A stretch of 8,259 nucleotides of DNA from Bacillota bacterium (GTDB lineage Bacteria; Bacillota; Clostridia; Christensenellales; SZUA-584), in assembly GCA_023396555.1 (NCBI GenBank), contig JAEWWC010000063.1:1-8259 (forward strand), written 5' to 3'. The notes under the pieces were generated by a model. That model worked only from the letters and a program-made list of their open reading frames with translations, searched no databases and was not told where the DNA came from. Each line of letters begins with the position of its first letter. Within the stretch, counting starts at the first letter, position 1. A program made the position numbers and the translations under genes. This document shows, one piece after another, positions 1 through 5,932 of this stretch.

Positions 1-730
1 GAATCACCGTGGCGCTGCCCGACGTGTTGCCGATCTCCACCGAACCCATGACGTTGGCGACGCGCACCGCGCCCGATGTGCTGCCCGCCTTCACAGAACC
101 GGACACGCCGTCCACCGTCACGCTGCCTGAGGTGCAGTACACGTCCACGTTGTCAAACTCCAGATTTTCCGCCTTAACGCCGCCCGATGTCACATTGATA
201 TTGAGTGCGCTGCCTGCGCAGTCCCTGATATCCACGGCACCACTGGCGCTGTTGACGGAAAGGCTGCCAAATCTGATACCGCCGATTTCCGTTGAGGCCG
301 ATGCGCTGGATACTGAGGTGTCAAGCGCCATATCCTCGGGCAGATACACCGTCAGCACCATGTCTCCGCTGATGTAGTGCGGATAGATCGTATCCAAAGC
401 TGATTTCACCGTCAGGGTGCCACCCTCGTTTTTGACCGACAGAAACTCTTCCTGATCCGTGTTGGTCATGATGCGCCCCGTTAGCGTGGCGTGCGGCTCG
501 CCCATTTTCACAATAATTCGGCCGGACACGTTTTCGATATTGAGGCGCTCCACACCGCTCAAGTCAATGTCCGCGCTCTCGTCCAGATCGATGGTGTTGC
601 TGGTGAATACGCCCTTCCAGTTCAGCGGGCCGCTGCTGTTATACATGATGCCGAATGTCACCGCCGCGCCGATGATGCAGACCACCAGAACCGCCGTTAC
701 GATCAAGACGACTTTGGTCGTTTTACTCAT
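1..730 (-). CDS. DUF4097-family beta-repeat membrane-anchored protein, C-terminus cut by window edge
   Basis: 243 codons are visible and no stop is reached before the window edge, so the C-terminus is missing. The protein starts with a short basic stretch (MSKTTK) and a hydrophobic segment at about residues 7-30, consistent with a single N-terminal membrane anchor. After that comes a long Gly/Ser/Thr/Val-rich region in which short motifs of the type SASG, TSGG, TSGS and TSGA recur roughly every 14-20 residues between beta-prone stretches. This is the look of the DUF4097 (putative adhesin, LiaG/YvlB-like) beta-repeat fold. The family's biochemical role is not settled; it is often encoded beside HAAS/DUF1700 and PadR genes, exactly as here. 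The ATG at 730-728 overlaps the upstream TGA as ATGA. A strong AGGAGGGG lies 6 bases upstream, inside the 3' end of the previous gene, so translation is probably coupled. Family assignment is from repeat pattern and context; the function is unknown. Confidence 0.82.
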   Translation of the reverse strand, partial: MSKTTKVVLIVTAVLVVCIIGAAVTFGIMYNSSGPLNWKGVFTSNTIDLDESADIDLSGVERLNIENVSGRIIVKMGEPHATLTGRIMTNTDQEEFLSVKNEGGTLTVKSALDTIYPHYISGDMVLTVYLPEDMALDTSVSSASASTEIGGIRFGSLSVNSASGAVDIRDCAGSALNINVTSGGVKAENLEFDNVDVYCTSGSVTVDGVSGSVKAGSTSGAVRVANVMGSVEIGNTSGSATVI

Positions 731-1293
731 TGTTCTCCCCTCCTGAGTCGTACTGAAATTCTATTTAAAAACGCCATATTGGCTTTTTTGAACAACCTGG
801 CCAGCTGCATGTTGCCGATGAACGCCAGTATGCCAAGGCAGACCACCGCGATGCCGACCAGCACTGTGATAAACACGCCCGCCGGCCCGATCATCAGCGA
901 GAACGGTATGCCCGCCACCATCAAGGCGATGCCGGACAGGCCGATGCACACCGCGGCCACATAAAACGCCGAAATGATGATGTAACCCACAACCACCACG
1001 CACAGCACATACAGAAAGTTGATGGTTCCGAGAGCTGCCGACGATACGAACGCACGTGCCATGGACTTGGGCGACGCCTTCACGTTGGCTTTGGCGATGC
1101 AGCTCTGCGCCCAATATTCCTTCCCCAGCTTTTTGGGGTCTCCCAGGTGCGCGACTATCGCTTGGGCGCTCTCGCCGTCACGCGCGGCGCAGTCGAAGAA
1201 TTCCGCGATGTCGGCCATTATCTCTTCCCGCTCGGAGCTTTTGAGCTTGCCCAATTCTGCGGAAAGCTGTTTCAAATATTGCTCCTTATTCAC
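727..1293 (-). CDS. HAAS-domain DUF1700 family membrane protein
   Basis: 188 residues with a GTG start at 1293-1291, supported by AGGAGGG just upstream within the end of padR. Residues 1-60 carry the HAAS signature: MNKEQYLKQL, then a charged ErEEIMADIAEFF helix, then an LGDPKKLGKEY motif at about 50-60. Residues about 88-165 are strongly hydrophobic and can form three or four membrane helices. The basic C-terminus (RLRRGEQ) is cytoplasmic by the positive-inside rule. HAAS proteins are typically encoded with a PadR repressor and a DUF4097 protein; a role as membrane partner or sensor for the regulator has been proposed but is not shown by this sequence. It overlaps padR by 8 bases and the DUF4097 gene by 4, so all three are almost certainly one transcript. 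Confidence 0.88.
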   Translation of the reverse strand: MNKEQYLKQLSAELGKLKSSEREEIMADIAEFFDCAARDGESAQAIVAHLGDPKKLGKEYWAQSCIAKANVKASPKSMARAFVSSAALGTINFLYVLCVVVVGYIIISAFYVAAVCIGLSGIALMVAGIPFSLMIGPAGVFITVLVGIAVVCLGILAFIGNMQLARLFKKANMAFLNRISVRLRRGEQ

Positions 1294-1603
1294 TGTGCCC
1301 TCCTACGATCTTCTCGACGCCCTCCACAAACGTGCGCCAGTCCTTCAAATACTCTTCCCGCTTCTCCTCGCCCTTGGCTGTCAGCTGATAATACTTCCTT
1401 GGCGGGCCCTCGCTGGATTCCTTCAAATACGTGCTCATATATCCTTCGTTCTGCAGCCGCCGCAACAGCGGGTATATCGTGCCCTCGGATATCTCGATGC
1501 TCTTGGATATCTTGGCTACCAGCTCATATCCGTATCGGTCTCCCGTTCTGACAAGCTCCAGCACGCAGAGCTCGAGAACGCCTTTCTTTAATTGTGTATT
1601 CAC
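1286..1603 (-). CDS. PadR-family winged-helix transcriptional repressor
   Basis: 105 residues, the usual size of the small PadR subfamily (PadR-s2 type). It starts at GTG 1603-1601 with GGGAGGGG about 5 bases upstream. The winged-helix DNA-binding domain spans about residues 5-78: LKKGVLELCVLELV (helix 1), GYELVAKI (helix 2), the recognition region SEGTIYPLLRRLQNEGY (39-55), and the wing with the family hallmark EGPPRKYYQLTAKG (65-78). The short C-terminal helix (79-99) is the usual dimerisation element. It is first in an overlapping three-gene operon with the HAAS and DUF4097 proteins. Such regulators normally repress their own operon. Two copies of a promoter with embedded inverted repeats lie directly upstream and are the obvious candidate operators. 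The inducing signal is unknown. Confidence 0.93.
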   Translation of the reverse strand: MNTQLKKGVLELCVLELVRTGDRYGYELVAKISKSIEISEGTIYPLLRRLQNEGYMSTYLKESSEGPPRKYYQLTAKGEEKREEYLKDWRTFVEGVEKIVGGHSE

Positions 1604-1624
1604 TCCGCCCCTCCCTTCAACAGG

Positions 1625-1675
1625 TGCATTATACCACTTGGTATCTTACTTTGCAAGGTACCATCTTTAAAAAAA
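1625..1675 (-). promoter_or_regulatory. padR promoter, copy A, with operator-like palindrome
   Basis: Read on the minus strand: -35 TTGCAA (1656-1651), 17-base spacer, -10 TATAAT (1633-1628). A perfect 12-bp inverted repeat TACCA-CT-TGGTA (plus strand 1632-1643) overlaps the -10 box, and a GGTACC palindrome (1657-1662) abuts the -35. A regulator bound here would block RNA polymerase. This copy lies closest to the padR start (about 25 bases from the -10) and its leader contains the padR ribosome binding site. Promoter identity is a consensus match; PadR binding is inferred. Confidence 0.72.
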
Positions 1676-1692
1676 TAGTCCCTCGAACAAGA

Positions 1693-1740
1693 TGCAGTAT
1701 ATCACATGGTACTGTTTATTGCAAGGTACTTTTTAAAAAA
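1693..1740 (-). promoter_or_regulatory. padR promoter, copy B (upstream duplicate)
   Basis: This repeats copy A at an exact offset of 68 bases for every element: -35 TTGCAA (1724-1719), 17-base spacer, -10 TATACT (1701-1696), and the operator-like inverted repeat TATCA-CA-TGGTA (1700-1711), with one arm base changed relative to copy A. The GGTACC of copy A is GGTACT here, and both copies are preceded by an A/T tract. It may be a second, weaker promoter, a second operator for cooperative PadR binding, or both. Confidence 0.6.
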
Positions 1741-1756
1741 TATCAAGAAAATTTTC

Positions 1757-1785
1757 GGGCTGCCTTCCTGTTTGAAAAGCAGCCC
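1757..1785 (-). terminator. Intrinsic terminator after hflC
   Basis: On the minus strand the arms GGGCTGC and GCAGCCC (plus 1757-1763 and 1779-1785) form a stem. Allowing G-U pairs (TTTTC against GGAAG), it extends to about 12 bp with a 5-base AAACA loop. An A/T-rich run with TTTTC and TTTTTT follows. It lies 57 bases after the hflC stop and before the padR promoters, so it separates the hflKC transcript from the padR operon. Confidence 0.75.
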
Positions 1786-1841
1786 ATTTCTCCCCTGCTA
1801 TTTCGCCGGCAATGCGTTCACAAAGCGGTTTTTCTCACTGC

Positions 1842-2723
1842 TCAGAATCCGATCAGCAGCTTGGCCAGCACCGAATCTCTCCCGAGGATCACAGTTTTGT
1901 CCGACCCTTTCAGCGATGCCTTCAACGCATCCAAGGCCAACATATACTCGTAGAAATCACGTTTGTCGGCTGAGTTGTAGGCATTGGCCAGCATGCGCAT
2001 ATACTCCTGCTCGCCTTCCGCCTCAATCTTGGCCGCCTGTGCGTCCGCGTTGGAGATGATGATGTTCACCTGCTTATCCACATCGTTGCGGATGATGGAC
2101 GCCTCGTATTCGCCGTCAGCAGCATACTTCTCGGATATCTGGTTGCGCTCGGAGATCATACGCGAATACACCGCCTGCTCGTTGGCTTCGGGCAAGTCGA
2201 ACCGCTTGATCTTGACGTCCACCACCTCAATGCCATAGTTTTTGGCGATGGCATCCACATTGGACGCGATCCCCGCATAGATGTCGTTGCGCTCCGAGGC
2301 GTCCTCCTCGTTGATGATATCCTTCTGTGCCAGCGTGCCCATGATATTCTTCAGCGCGTTGTACGTCATAGCGTCCAGCCGCTCCTCGGCCACGCCGACA
2401 CTGCCCAGCGTCTGAAAGAACTTCAGCGGCTCAGATATGCGCCACAGCACATAGCTGTCCACCGTCATGTTCTGCTTGTCCGCCGTCAGTACTTCCGATG
2501 GCGGTATATCGTAGAACATGATCGCCTTGGGGAAGGTCCTGACGCTGTCGATGAACGGCGACTTGAAATACAGCCCCGGCGAGCCGGTGGTGGCAATGAT
2601 CTTGGAAAACCGCACGGTACAGGCGTATTCGTTCTCCGGCACTACATAGAAGCTCGAGAAGGCCACGATGACCAGCACGACAACCAGTATGAGTATGAAC
2701 GCCTTGATGATCTTCTTTTTCAT
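1842..2723 (-). CDS. hflC: HflC, SPFH-domain membrane protease modulator
   Basis: 293 residues, close to the usual HflC length. There is a basic start (MKKKIIK), one membrane helix at about 8-27, then an SPFH/band 7 domain from about 28 to 190 beginning FYVVPENEYACTVRFSK. The HflC signature DVKIKRFDLPEANEQAVYSRMISERNQ begins at about 169, followed by a charged, Ala-rich helix (about 192-245) that would form the coiled coil. The end (DFYEYMLALDALKASL, then LGRDSVLAKLL) also fits HflC. In Escherichia coli HflC pairs with HflK in a large cage around the FtsH protease and limits its access to membrane substrates; the same role is inferred here. The ATG is one base after the hflK stop, with GGGGCGGAG upstream, so the two are co-translated. 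No ftsH lies in the window. Confidence 0.94.
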   Translation of the reverse strand: MKKKIIKAFILILVVVLVIVAFSSFYVVPENEYACTVRFSKIIATTGSPGLYFKSPFIDSVRTFPKAIMFYDIPPSEVLTADKQNMTVDSYVLWRISEPLKFFQTLGSVGVAEERLDAMTYNALKNIMGTLAQKDIINEEDASERNDIYAGIASNVDAIAKNYGIEVVDVKIKRFDLPEANEQAVYSRMISERNQISEKYAADGEYEASIIRNDVDKQVNIIISNADAQAAKIEAEGEQEYMRMLANAYNSADKRDFYEYMLALDALKASLKGSDKTVILGRDSVLAKLLIGF

Positions 2724-2724
2724 G

Positions 2725-3729
2725 TTACTCCGCCCCTTCCTGCTGCTGCGTACCCGTCTGGTTATCGAGGAAGCTCTCCAGCGGCAGCATCATCTCCACG
2801 CCGTTCTCAGAGGTGTTGATGAATATCTTCACACCCGGCAGCATGTCCGTGATGATCTCGTAGTACATGCGGGAGCGTGTAATCTCCGGATTGTTGATGT
2901 ACTCACTGTACATTGCCTCGAACATGGCAACGCGTTCGGTTGCGTCGTTGATGCGGCTCTGCTTTAAGAATTCGGCATTCTGCAACGCCTTGTCGGCCTG
3001 CGCCTGCGCCTTGGGTATCTCGGCATTCTGATAGGCCTTGGCCTCGTTTACCACCGTATCGGCCCCCTGTTTGGCCGTCTCCACCTGCTTGAACGCGGCG
3101 GTCACCTCGTCCGTCGGCGGCTCGCTGTCCTGTATTTTCACATCCGTCAGCATCAGCCCGACGTCGTATTCGCTCAGCACTGCAGCGATCAGTTCCTTCA
3201 CCTTCTGCTGGATAAGCTCCTTACCATTCGTCAGTACGGCGTCCACGTTGGTGGAGCCCACGACGTTTCTCACTTGGCTCTGCACCAGATTCTTGAGTAT
3301 CTTCTCCGGCTCGTAAGACGAATACAGATACTTGACCGGATCGGATACCTTATACTCAACGAAGAATTCGACATTGACGATGTTATAATCCCCCGTGATC
3401 ATCTTGCTTTCTTCTTCAACAAGCGTATATCCCTCTTCAGTCTGCGCATCGGTACGGTAGCCCAGCTCTATCTTCTGATAGACATTCACGTTTACTTTTT
3501 GTGCCTGCTGTATGCCGAAGGGCAGCTTAAAGTGTATACCGGCTTCCGTGACCTCAGTCACCTTCCCGAACGTCGTCACCACCGCCTGCTGCTTGTCATC
3601 CACCGTATACCAGCACGTGGTTGCCAGTATGATCAGCACTACGGCAACGAGACCCAGTATTATGATTCGCTTCACTTTTTTCCAATCGGGCTTTACCCCA
3701 GTAGGATTCAAATCTATCACCGTCCTCAT
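2725..3729 (-). CDS. hflK: HflK, SPFH-domain membrane protease modulator
   Basis: 334 residues. The N-terminal cytoplasmic stretch is short (about 20 residues), without the long Gly-rich leader of proteobacterial HflK. A membrane helix follows at about 21-40, then the SPFH domain at about 41-215 (VDDKQQAVVTTFGKV near its start). The HflK hallmarks are the PPTDEVTAAFKQV stretch (204-216), NEAKAYQNAEIPKAQ (228-242) leading into an Ala/Gln-rich coiled coil, and PEITRSRMYYE (281-291). The Gln-rich tail (QTGTQQQEGAE) is probably disordered. It forms the HflKC complex with the next gene. The chosen ATG (3729-3727) has no good ribosome binding site; a GTG three codons in has AGGA only 2 bases upstream, which is too close, so the start is slightly uncertain. 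An upstream promoter must lie in 3730-3821, where only weak matches are seen (for example TTACGG-17-TAACAT). Confidence 0.94.
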   Translation of the reverse strand: MRTVIDLNPTGVKPDWKKVKRIIILGLVAVVLIILATTCWYTVDDKQQAVVTTFGKVTEVTEAGIHFKLPFGIQQAQKVNVNVYQKIELGYRTDAQTEEGYTLVEEESKMITGDYNIVNVEFFVEYKVSDPVKYLYSSYEPEKILKNLVQSQVRNVVGSTNVDAVLTNGKELIQQKVKELIAAVLSEYDVGLMLTDVKIQDSEPPTDEVTAAFKQVETAKQGADTVVNEAKAYQNAEIPKAQAQADKALQNAEFLKQSRINDATERVAMFEAMYSEYINNPEITRSRMYYEIITDMLPGVKIFINTSENGVEMMLPLESFLDNQTGTQQQEGAE

Positions 3730-3821
3730 ATGTTATTGCTGTATATGTTATCATAAAATCTGCTTGTCCGTAAGGCATTTGACGTGAGCAATCTTCGAAT
3801 TCATCGAGGTCAAATAAAAAA

Positions 3822-3852
3822 GCGGCATATCCTCTCCCGTTCGGTACGCCGC
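3822..3852 (-). terminator. Intrinsic terminator after the zinc-ribbon gene
   Basis: On the minus strand GCGGCGTA pairs with TATGCCGC (8 bp including one G-U) around a 15-base loop, and is followed at once by TTTTTT. It sits about 20 bases after the stop of the zinc-ribbon gene and upstream of hflK, so hflKC is likely to be transcribed independently. Confidence 0.78.
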
Positions 3853-3871
3853 CCGTGTCACTATAAGTCCC

Positions 3872-4246
3872 CTATTTTTTAGCGCCACAGTGCGGACAGT
3901 AGGCGAAGCTGGGGTCGAACGCCTCACCGCAGTGCTTGCACGTTGAGTAGAACTCGCCGGAGTCGCCGAAACTGCCGCTCACCTTTTTCAGGCGTGAAAA
4001 ATCCAACTCCGCACCCTGTGCCAACTGTCTGCCGTATTCAGCTTCCGCCTCATAAACCGCTCCGCAGCCGCGCACGCATATATAATACCGTTTATTCCAG
4101 CGGAATGTAGGGATGAAGAATATATGTAAGTATGTATAGTGAAGTATCAGTACCGCGCGGGAATACCCGCCGCAGTCTGCACAGACGATATTTGAGAACT
4201 CGTGCAGTTCCTTGTCCTTCTCCTCGACGCCGAATATGAACAACAT
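3872..4246 (-). CDS. Small double zinc-ribbon protein
   Basis: 124 residues from the chosen ATG. There are two cysteine sets. The first is C22-x2-C25 with C57-x3-C61, separated by a hydrophobic stretch HIFFIPTFRWNKRYYIC (41-57). That FFIP...K.YY.C pattern resembles the zinc-ribbon_15 family. The second is C103-x2-C106 with C117-x2-C120, a classic C-terminal zinc ribbon (CKHCGEAF...CPHCGAKK). A charged linker lies between. Eight cysteines in four pairs suggest two bound zinc ions. No enzymatic motif is visible and the role is unknown. An in-frame GTG three codons upstream is less likely because its only Shine-Dalgarno match (AGG) is 1 base away, whereas GAGG lies 8 bases before the ATG. The gene has its own promoter and terminator. 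Confidence 0.8.
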   Translation of the reverse strand: MLFIFGVEEKDKELHEFSNIVCADCGGYSRAVLILHYTYLHIFFIPTFRWNKRYYICVRGCGAVYEAEAEYGRQLAQGAELDFSRLKKVSGSFGDSGEFYSTCKHCGEAFDPSFAYCPHCGAKK

Positions 4247-4254
4247 TGCCCACA

Positions 4255-4258
4255 CCTC
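4255..4258 (-). promoter_or_regulatory. Ribosome binding site deciding the zinc-ribbon start
   Basis: GAGG on the minus strand, 8 bases before ATG 4246-4244. The alternative GTG at 4255-4253 overlaps this site, so ribosomes bound here should use the ATG. Confidence 0.6.
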
Positions 4259-4269
4259 ACTTTATTTCC

Positions 4270-4297
4270 ATTATAGGCGGATTTACCGCAGCGTCAA
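4270..4297 (-). promoter_or_regulatory. Sigma-A-type promoter for the zinc-ribbon gene
   Basis: Minus strand: -35 TTGACG (4297-4292), 16-base spacer, -10 TATAAT (4275-4270), about 23 bases before the ATG. The spacer contains an inverted repeat GCGG-ATTTA-CCGC (plus 4277-4289), which could be an operator. Both hexamers are near consensus (5/6 and 6/6). Confidence 0.65.
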
Positions 4298-4335
4298 TCG
4301 GCTTTGGAATCTGCAGGCATCTCCCGAAAACAGTT

Positions 4336-5211
4336 CTATGTGTAATACTGCCCGATGAACTCGACAGACGCCTTGCCCGCGCCTGGAGCATTCAGCATCA
4401 GGCGGTAATACCTGCCGTAAAACTTGGCCACGATGGCCTGTGTCTCCCCCGGCGTTATGCTCTTTTGCGTATCGTATGCCCAGCAGGACGCATCGGAACT
4501 GGTCTCTACCGTTGTCAGCATGTCGTCCCCACCGCTGTTGGTGACGAAGAACGTCCCTTCTTTGATGCGGTCCACGCGCCGCACGACGGATGAATCCTCG
4601 CCCTCGAATTCGATGTCCCAGACTTGGCTCTCCACTCGTACGCCGGAACCGCCCGCGCAGCGCCCACAGGACACGGGAGCGCATATGTCCACAGCATCAG
4701 CACAGGGGCAGTCCGAGTGTGCACAGCTGCTATCCAAAAGGCCCTGCCAGTCCAACGCGAGCCGGGGGCCGGTGCGCGGCGCCGCCGAGAACATGATCAG
4801 CGAGGGTGTGCTCACGCTCAGTGTAAGGCCGAACGGCGCGTCGCCAAGCTCTCGCCCGACAGCCCCGATCAGCGGCAGTATATCCACCGCTTTCCAGCCG
4901 CAGAAGTTCCGGCCCACCTCAAACGACACCCTCTCCTCCACCGGCAACGGCGCGCCGCAGGGCAGCACGGGATGAACACACACCGTCTCACGGCTGTTTC
5001 CCATCTGTGCCCCCCGCACGTACACGCACAGGGCAGCAGAACAAAGGTCAGAGCAGCCTCGGTTCCCCGTATCAAAGAAAGCATATGCGATACGAGTCTG
5101 ACGCCCGATAACACCGGCTTGCAGCACACACGGCAACGGCCGTTTCTCAAAACCGGAATTGATTAATGTATAGCATTTTGCGCAGCGGCAGGTTTCCAAA
5201 GTGTTCAGCAT
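4336..5211 (-). CDS. Cysteine-rich protein, DNRLRE-like plus DUF6385-like domains
   Basis: 291 residues with 17 cysteines and no signal peptide or membrane segment. Residues 1-30 hold a C-x-C-x2-C cluster (8, 10, 13). Residues about 40-155 read like a DNRLRE domain: alternating strands with SAALCVYV (58-65), then GWKAVDILPLI (105-115), FGLTLSV (127-133) and a closing F-S-x-x-x-R then PRLALDW pattern. Residues 160-190 are a cysteine-rich linker (163, 168, 170, 177, 182, 185). Residues about 197-290 resemble DUF6385: VWDIEF, FFVTNSGGDD, W-AYD, ITPGE, KFYGRYYRLM and a final strand ending EFIGQYY. These domains are known in surface and spore-associated proteins of Bacillota; here the coat genes next door agree with that, but the function is inferred. 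The ATG has AGGGG about 10 bases upstream. Domain calls are from remembered patterns, not a search. Confidence 0.72.
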   Translation of the reverse strand: MLNTLETCRCAKCYTLINSGFEKRPLPCVLQAGVIGRQTRIAYAFFDTGNRGCSDLCSAALCVYVRGAQMGNSRETVCVHPVLPCGAPLPVEERVSFEVGRNFCGWKAVDILPLIGAVGRELGDAPFGLTLSVSTPSLIMFSAAPRTGPRLALDWQGLLDSSCAHSDCPCADAVDICAPVSCGRCAGGSGVRVESQVWDIEFEGEDSSVVRRVDRIKEGTFFVTNSGGDDMLTTVETSSDASCWAYDTQKSITPGETQAIVAKFYGRYYRLMLNAPGAGKASVEFIGQYYT

Positions 5212-5232
5212 TCGTCAGTATCCCCTCACTAG

Positions 5233-5262
5233 ATGATATGACTAGGATGCCGGTATTGTTAA
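5233..5262 (-). promoter_or_regulatory. Possible promoter of the cysteine-rich protein gene
   Basis: Minus strand TTAACA (5262-5257), 18-base spacer, TATCAT (5238-5233); each hexamer matches the sigma-A consensus at five of six bases. The predicted start would fall almost on the AGGGG ribosome binding site (about 5221-5226), giving a very short leader, so a different (for example sporulation) sigma factor promoter could be the real one. Confidence 0.38.
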
Positions 5263-5336
5263 ATTAGAAATGCACAGTTTATGTGAGTGTAAATATTGAA
5301 TTGCTTTTTACTCAGGCTTGTAGCGTGAAAACGTCG

Positions 5337-5609
5337 TCACAGTTCCGTCTGCATGTTCTTATATGTGTTCTTCACCTGCTGGACATACTGGCTCGCCGCG
5401 TCCTGGGTCTGGTAATACCCCTTCTCGCGCATCTGGTCGAACAGCTCAAACTGATCCTGGCTGGTCTGGCTGAACTGGTTGCCAAGTATTTTGCGCAGGT
5501 TCTTGCACGAGGCTTCCTGTATGCCCGTAGCGTAAAGCGACATCATCTGCTTTTCCTGGTTGAGCAAATCGGTTAGCAGTTCTTTTTCCGTCATATCGGG
5601 CTGCATCAT
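5337..5609 (-). CDS. Coat F-family spore coat protein
   Basis: 90 residues, predicted all-helical. It fits the Coat F (CotF, PF07875) pattern: TEKELLTDLLNQEKQMMSLY (7-26), then GIQEASCKNLRKIL, then QDQFELFDQMREKGYYQTQDA, where the Q-x-x-L-F-x-x-M-x-x-x-G-Y/W-Y motif is the family's most recognisable part. A single cysteine (C35) occupies a position often seen in clostridial members. Coat F proteins are incorporated in the spore coat and share a ferritin-like helical architecture. The first of two consecutive ATGs is preferred because GGGAGG lies 6 bases upstream. It follows its partner gene by 11 bases and is probably expressed with it late in sporulation in the mother cell (inferred from the family). 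Confidence 0.88.
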   Translation of the reverse strand: MMQPDMTEKELLTDLLNQEKQMMSLYATGIQEASCKNLRKILGNQFSQTSQDQFELFDQMREKGYYQTQDAASQYVQQVKNTYKNMQTEL

Positions 5610-5620
5610 TATATTCCTCC

Positions 5621-5833
5621 CTATTTATGCGAATCCAGATAGCCCAGCAGGTTCATGAAGTTGTCCTTATGGTGCTTGGCCAGCTGCTGGGCGCAGCTTT
5701 TGAGCGCCGGGTCTGCGAAGTATTCCGCGTACAGTTCGCTCTTCTTAGCGGCCAGGGCTTCATGGCTCAAATGATCCTCAATGATCATCAGATTTTTAGC
5801 CTCTATTTCGGACGTCGCGCTTCCAAATATCAT
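5621..5833 (-). CDS. Small Coat F-like partner protein
   Basis: 70 residues, predicted as two long helices: EIEAKNLMIIEDHLSHEALAAKKS and then DPALKSCAQQLAKHHKDNFMNLLGYL. The Q-x-x-A-x-x-H-x-x-x-x-x-x-L-L-x-Y/H-L pattern is typical of the short proteins encoded immediately upstream of Coat F genes in Clostridia, which are usually also labelled spore coat proteins. The ATG at 5833-5831 has an excellent AGGAGGT 5 bases upstream. It is the first gene of the coat pair. Its exact role (structural partner or assembly helper) cannot be told from sequence. Confidence 0.78.
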   Translation of the reverse strand: MIFGSATSEIEAKNLMIIEDHLSHEALAAKKSELYAEYFADPALKSCAQQLAKHHKDNFMNLLGYLDSHK

Positions 5834-5901
5834 ATTTTACCTCCTACGCTACCGATTGTGGTCAATCATTTATATTTTGTACCCAAATACACAAAATATG
5901 C

Positions 5902-5931
5902 ACTTTATGTTTTTGCCGTTATGCATTATAA
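5902..5931 (-). promoter_or_regulatory. Weak candidate sporulation (sigma-E-like) promoter for the coat pair
   Basis: Minus strand TTATAAT (5931-5925), 15-base spacer, CATAAAGT (5909-5902). This is a partial match to the sigma-E form (KMATATT then CATACA-T). It would give a leader of roughly 60 bases. The match is imperfect in both boxes and A/T-rich DNA gives such matches by chance. Confidence 0.27.
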
Positions 5932-5932
5932 T
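5927..5932 (+). promoter_or_regulatory. Consensus -10 box immediately before recX
   Basis: TATAAT ends 7 bases before the recX ATG at 5940. Transcription from this box would begin at about 5938-5940, at or next to the start codon. The -35 at 17 bases (TTTATG, 5904-5909) is poor and there is no extended -10 TG, so strength is uncertain. Confidence 0.5.

Noticed and set aside
1..370. Recurring cytosine-rich DNA motifs suggesting a repeat array or CRISPR
   Set aside because: They are explained by the TSG/SASG protein repeats of the DUF4097 protein; spacing is irregular and the DNA repeats are not identical.
1019..1591. A 190-codon plus-strand open frame opposite the HAAS and padR genes
   Set aside because: Both minus-strand genes have clear family signatures and ribosome binding sites; this frame has neither.
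4277..4289. GCGG-ATTTA-CCGC hairpin as terminator of the cysteine-rich protein gene
   Set aside because: The stem is only 4 bp and no T-tract follows on the minus strand; it sits in the spacer of the next gene's promoter, so an operator is more plausible.
4424..5166. Two long plus-strand frames opposite the cysteine-rich protein gene
   Set aside because: They are Ser/Pro/Arg-rich and lack a ribosome binding site or recognisable motif. The minus-strand frame has the DNRLRE/DUF6385-like pattern, a ribosome binding site and a promoter candidate.
5212..5336. Possible terminator or small RNA between the Coat F gene and the cysteine-rich protein gene
   Set aside because: I found no stable stem followed by a T-run. 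Only the weak promoter at 5233-5262 could be supported.
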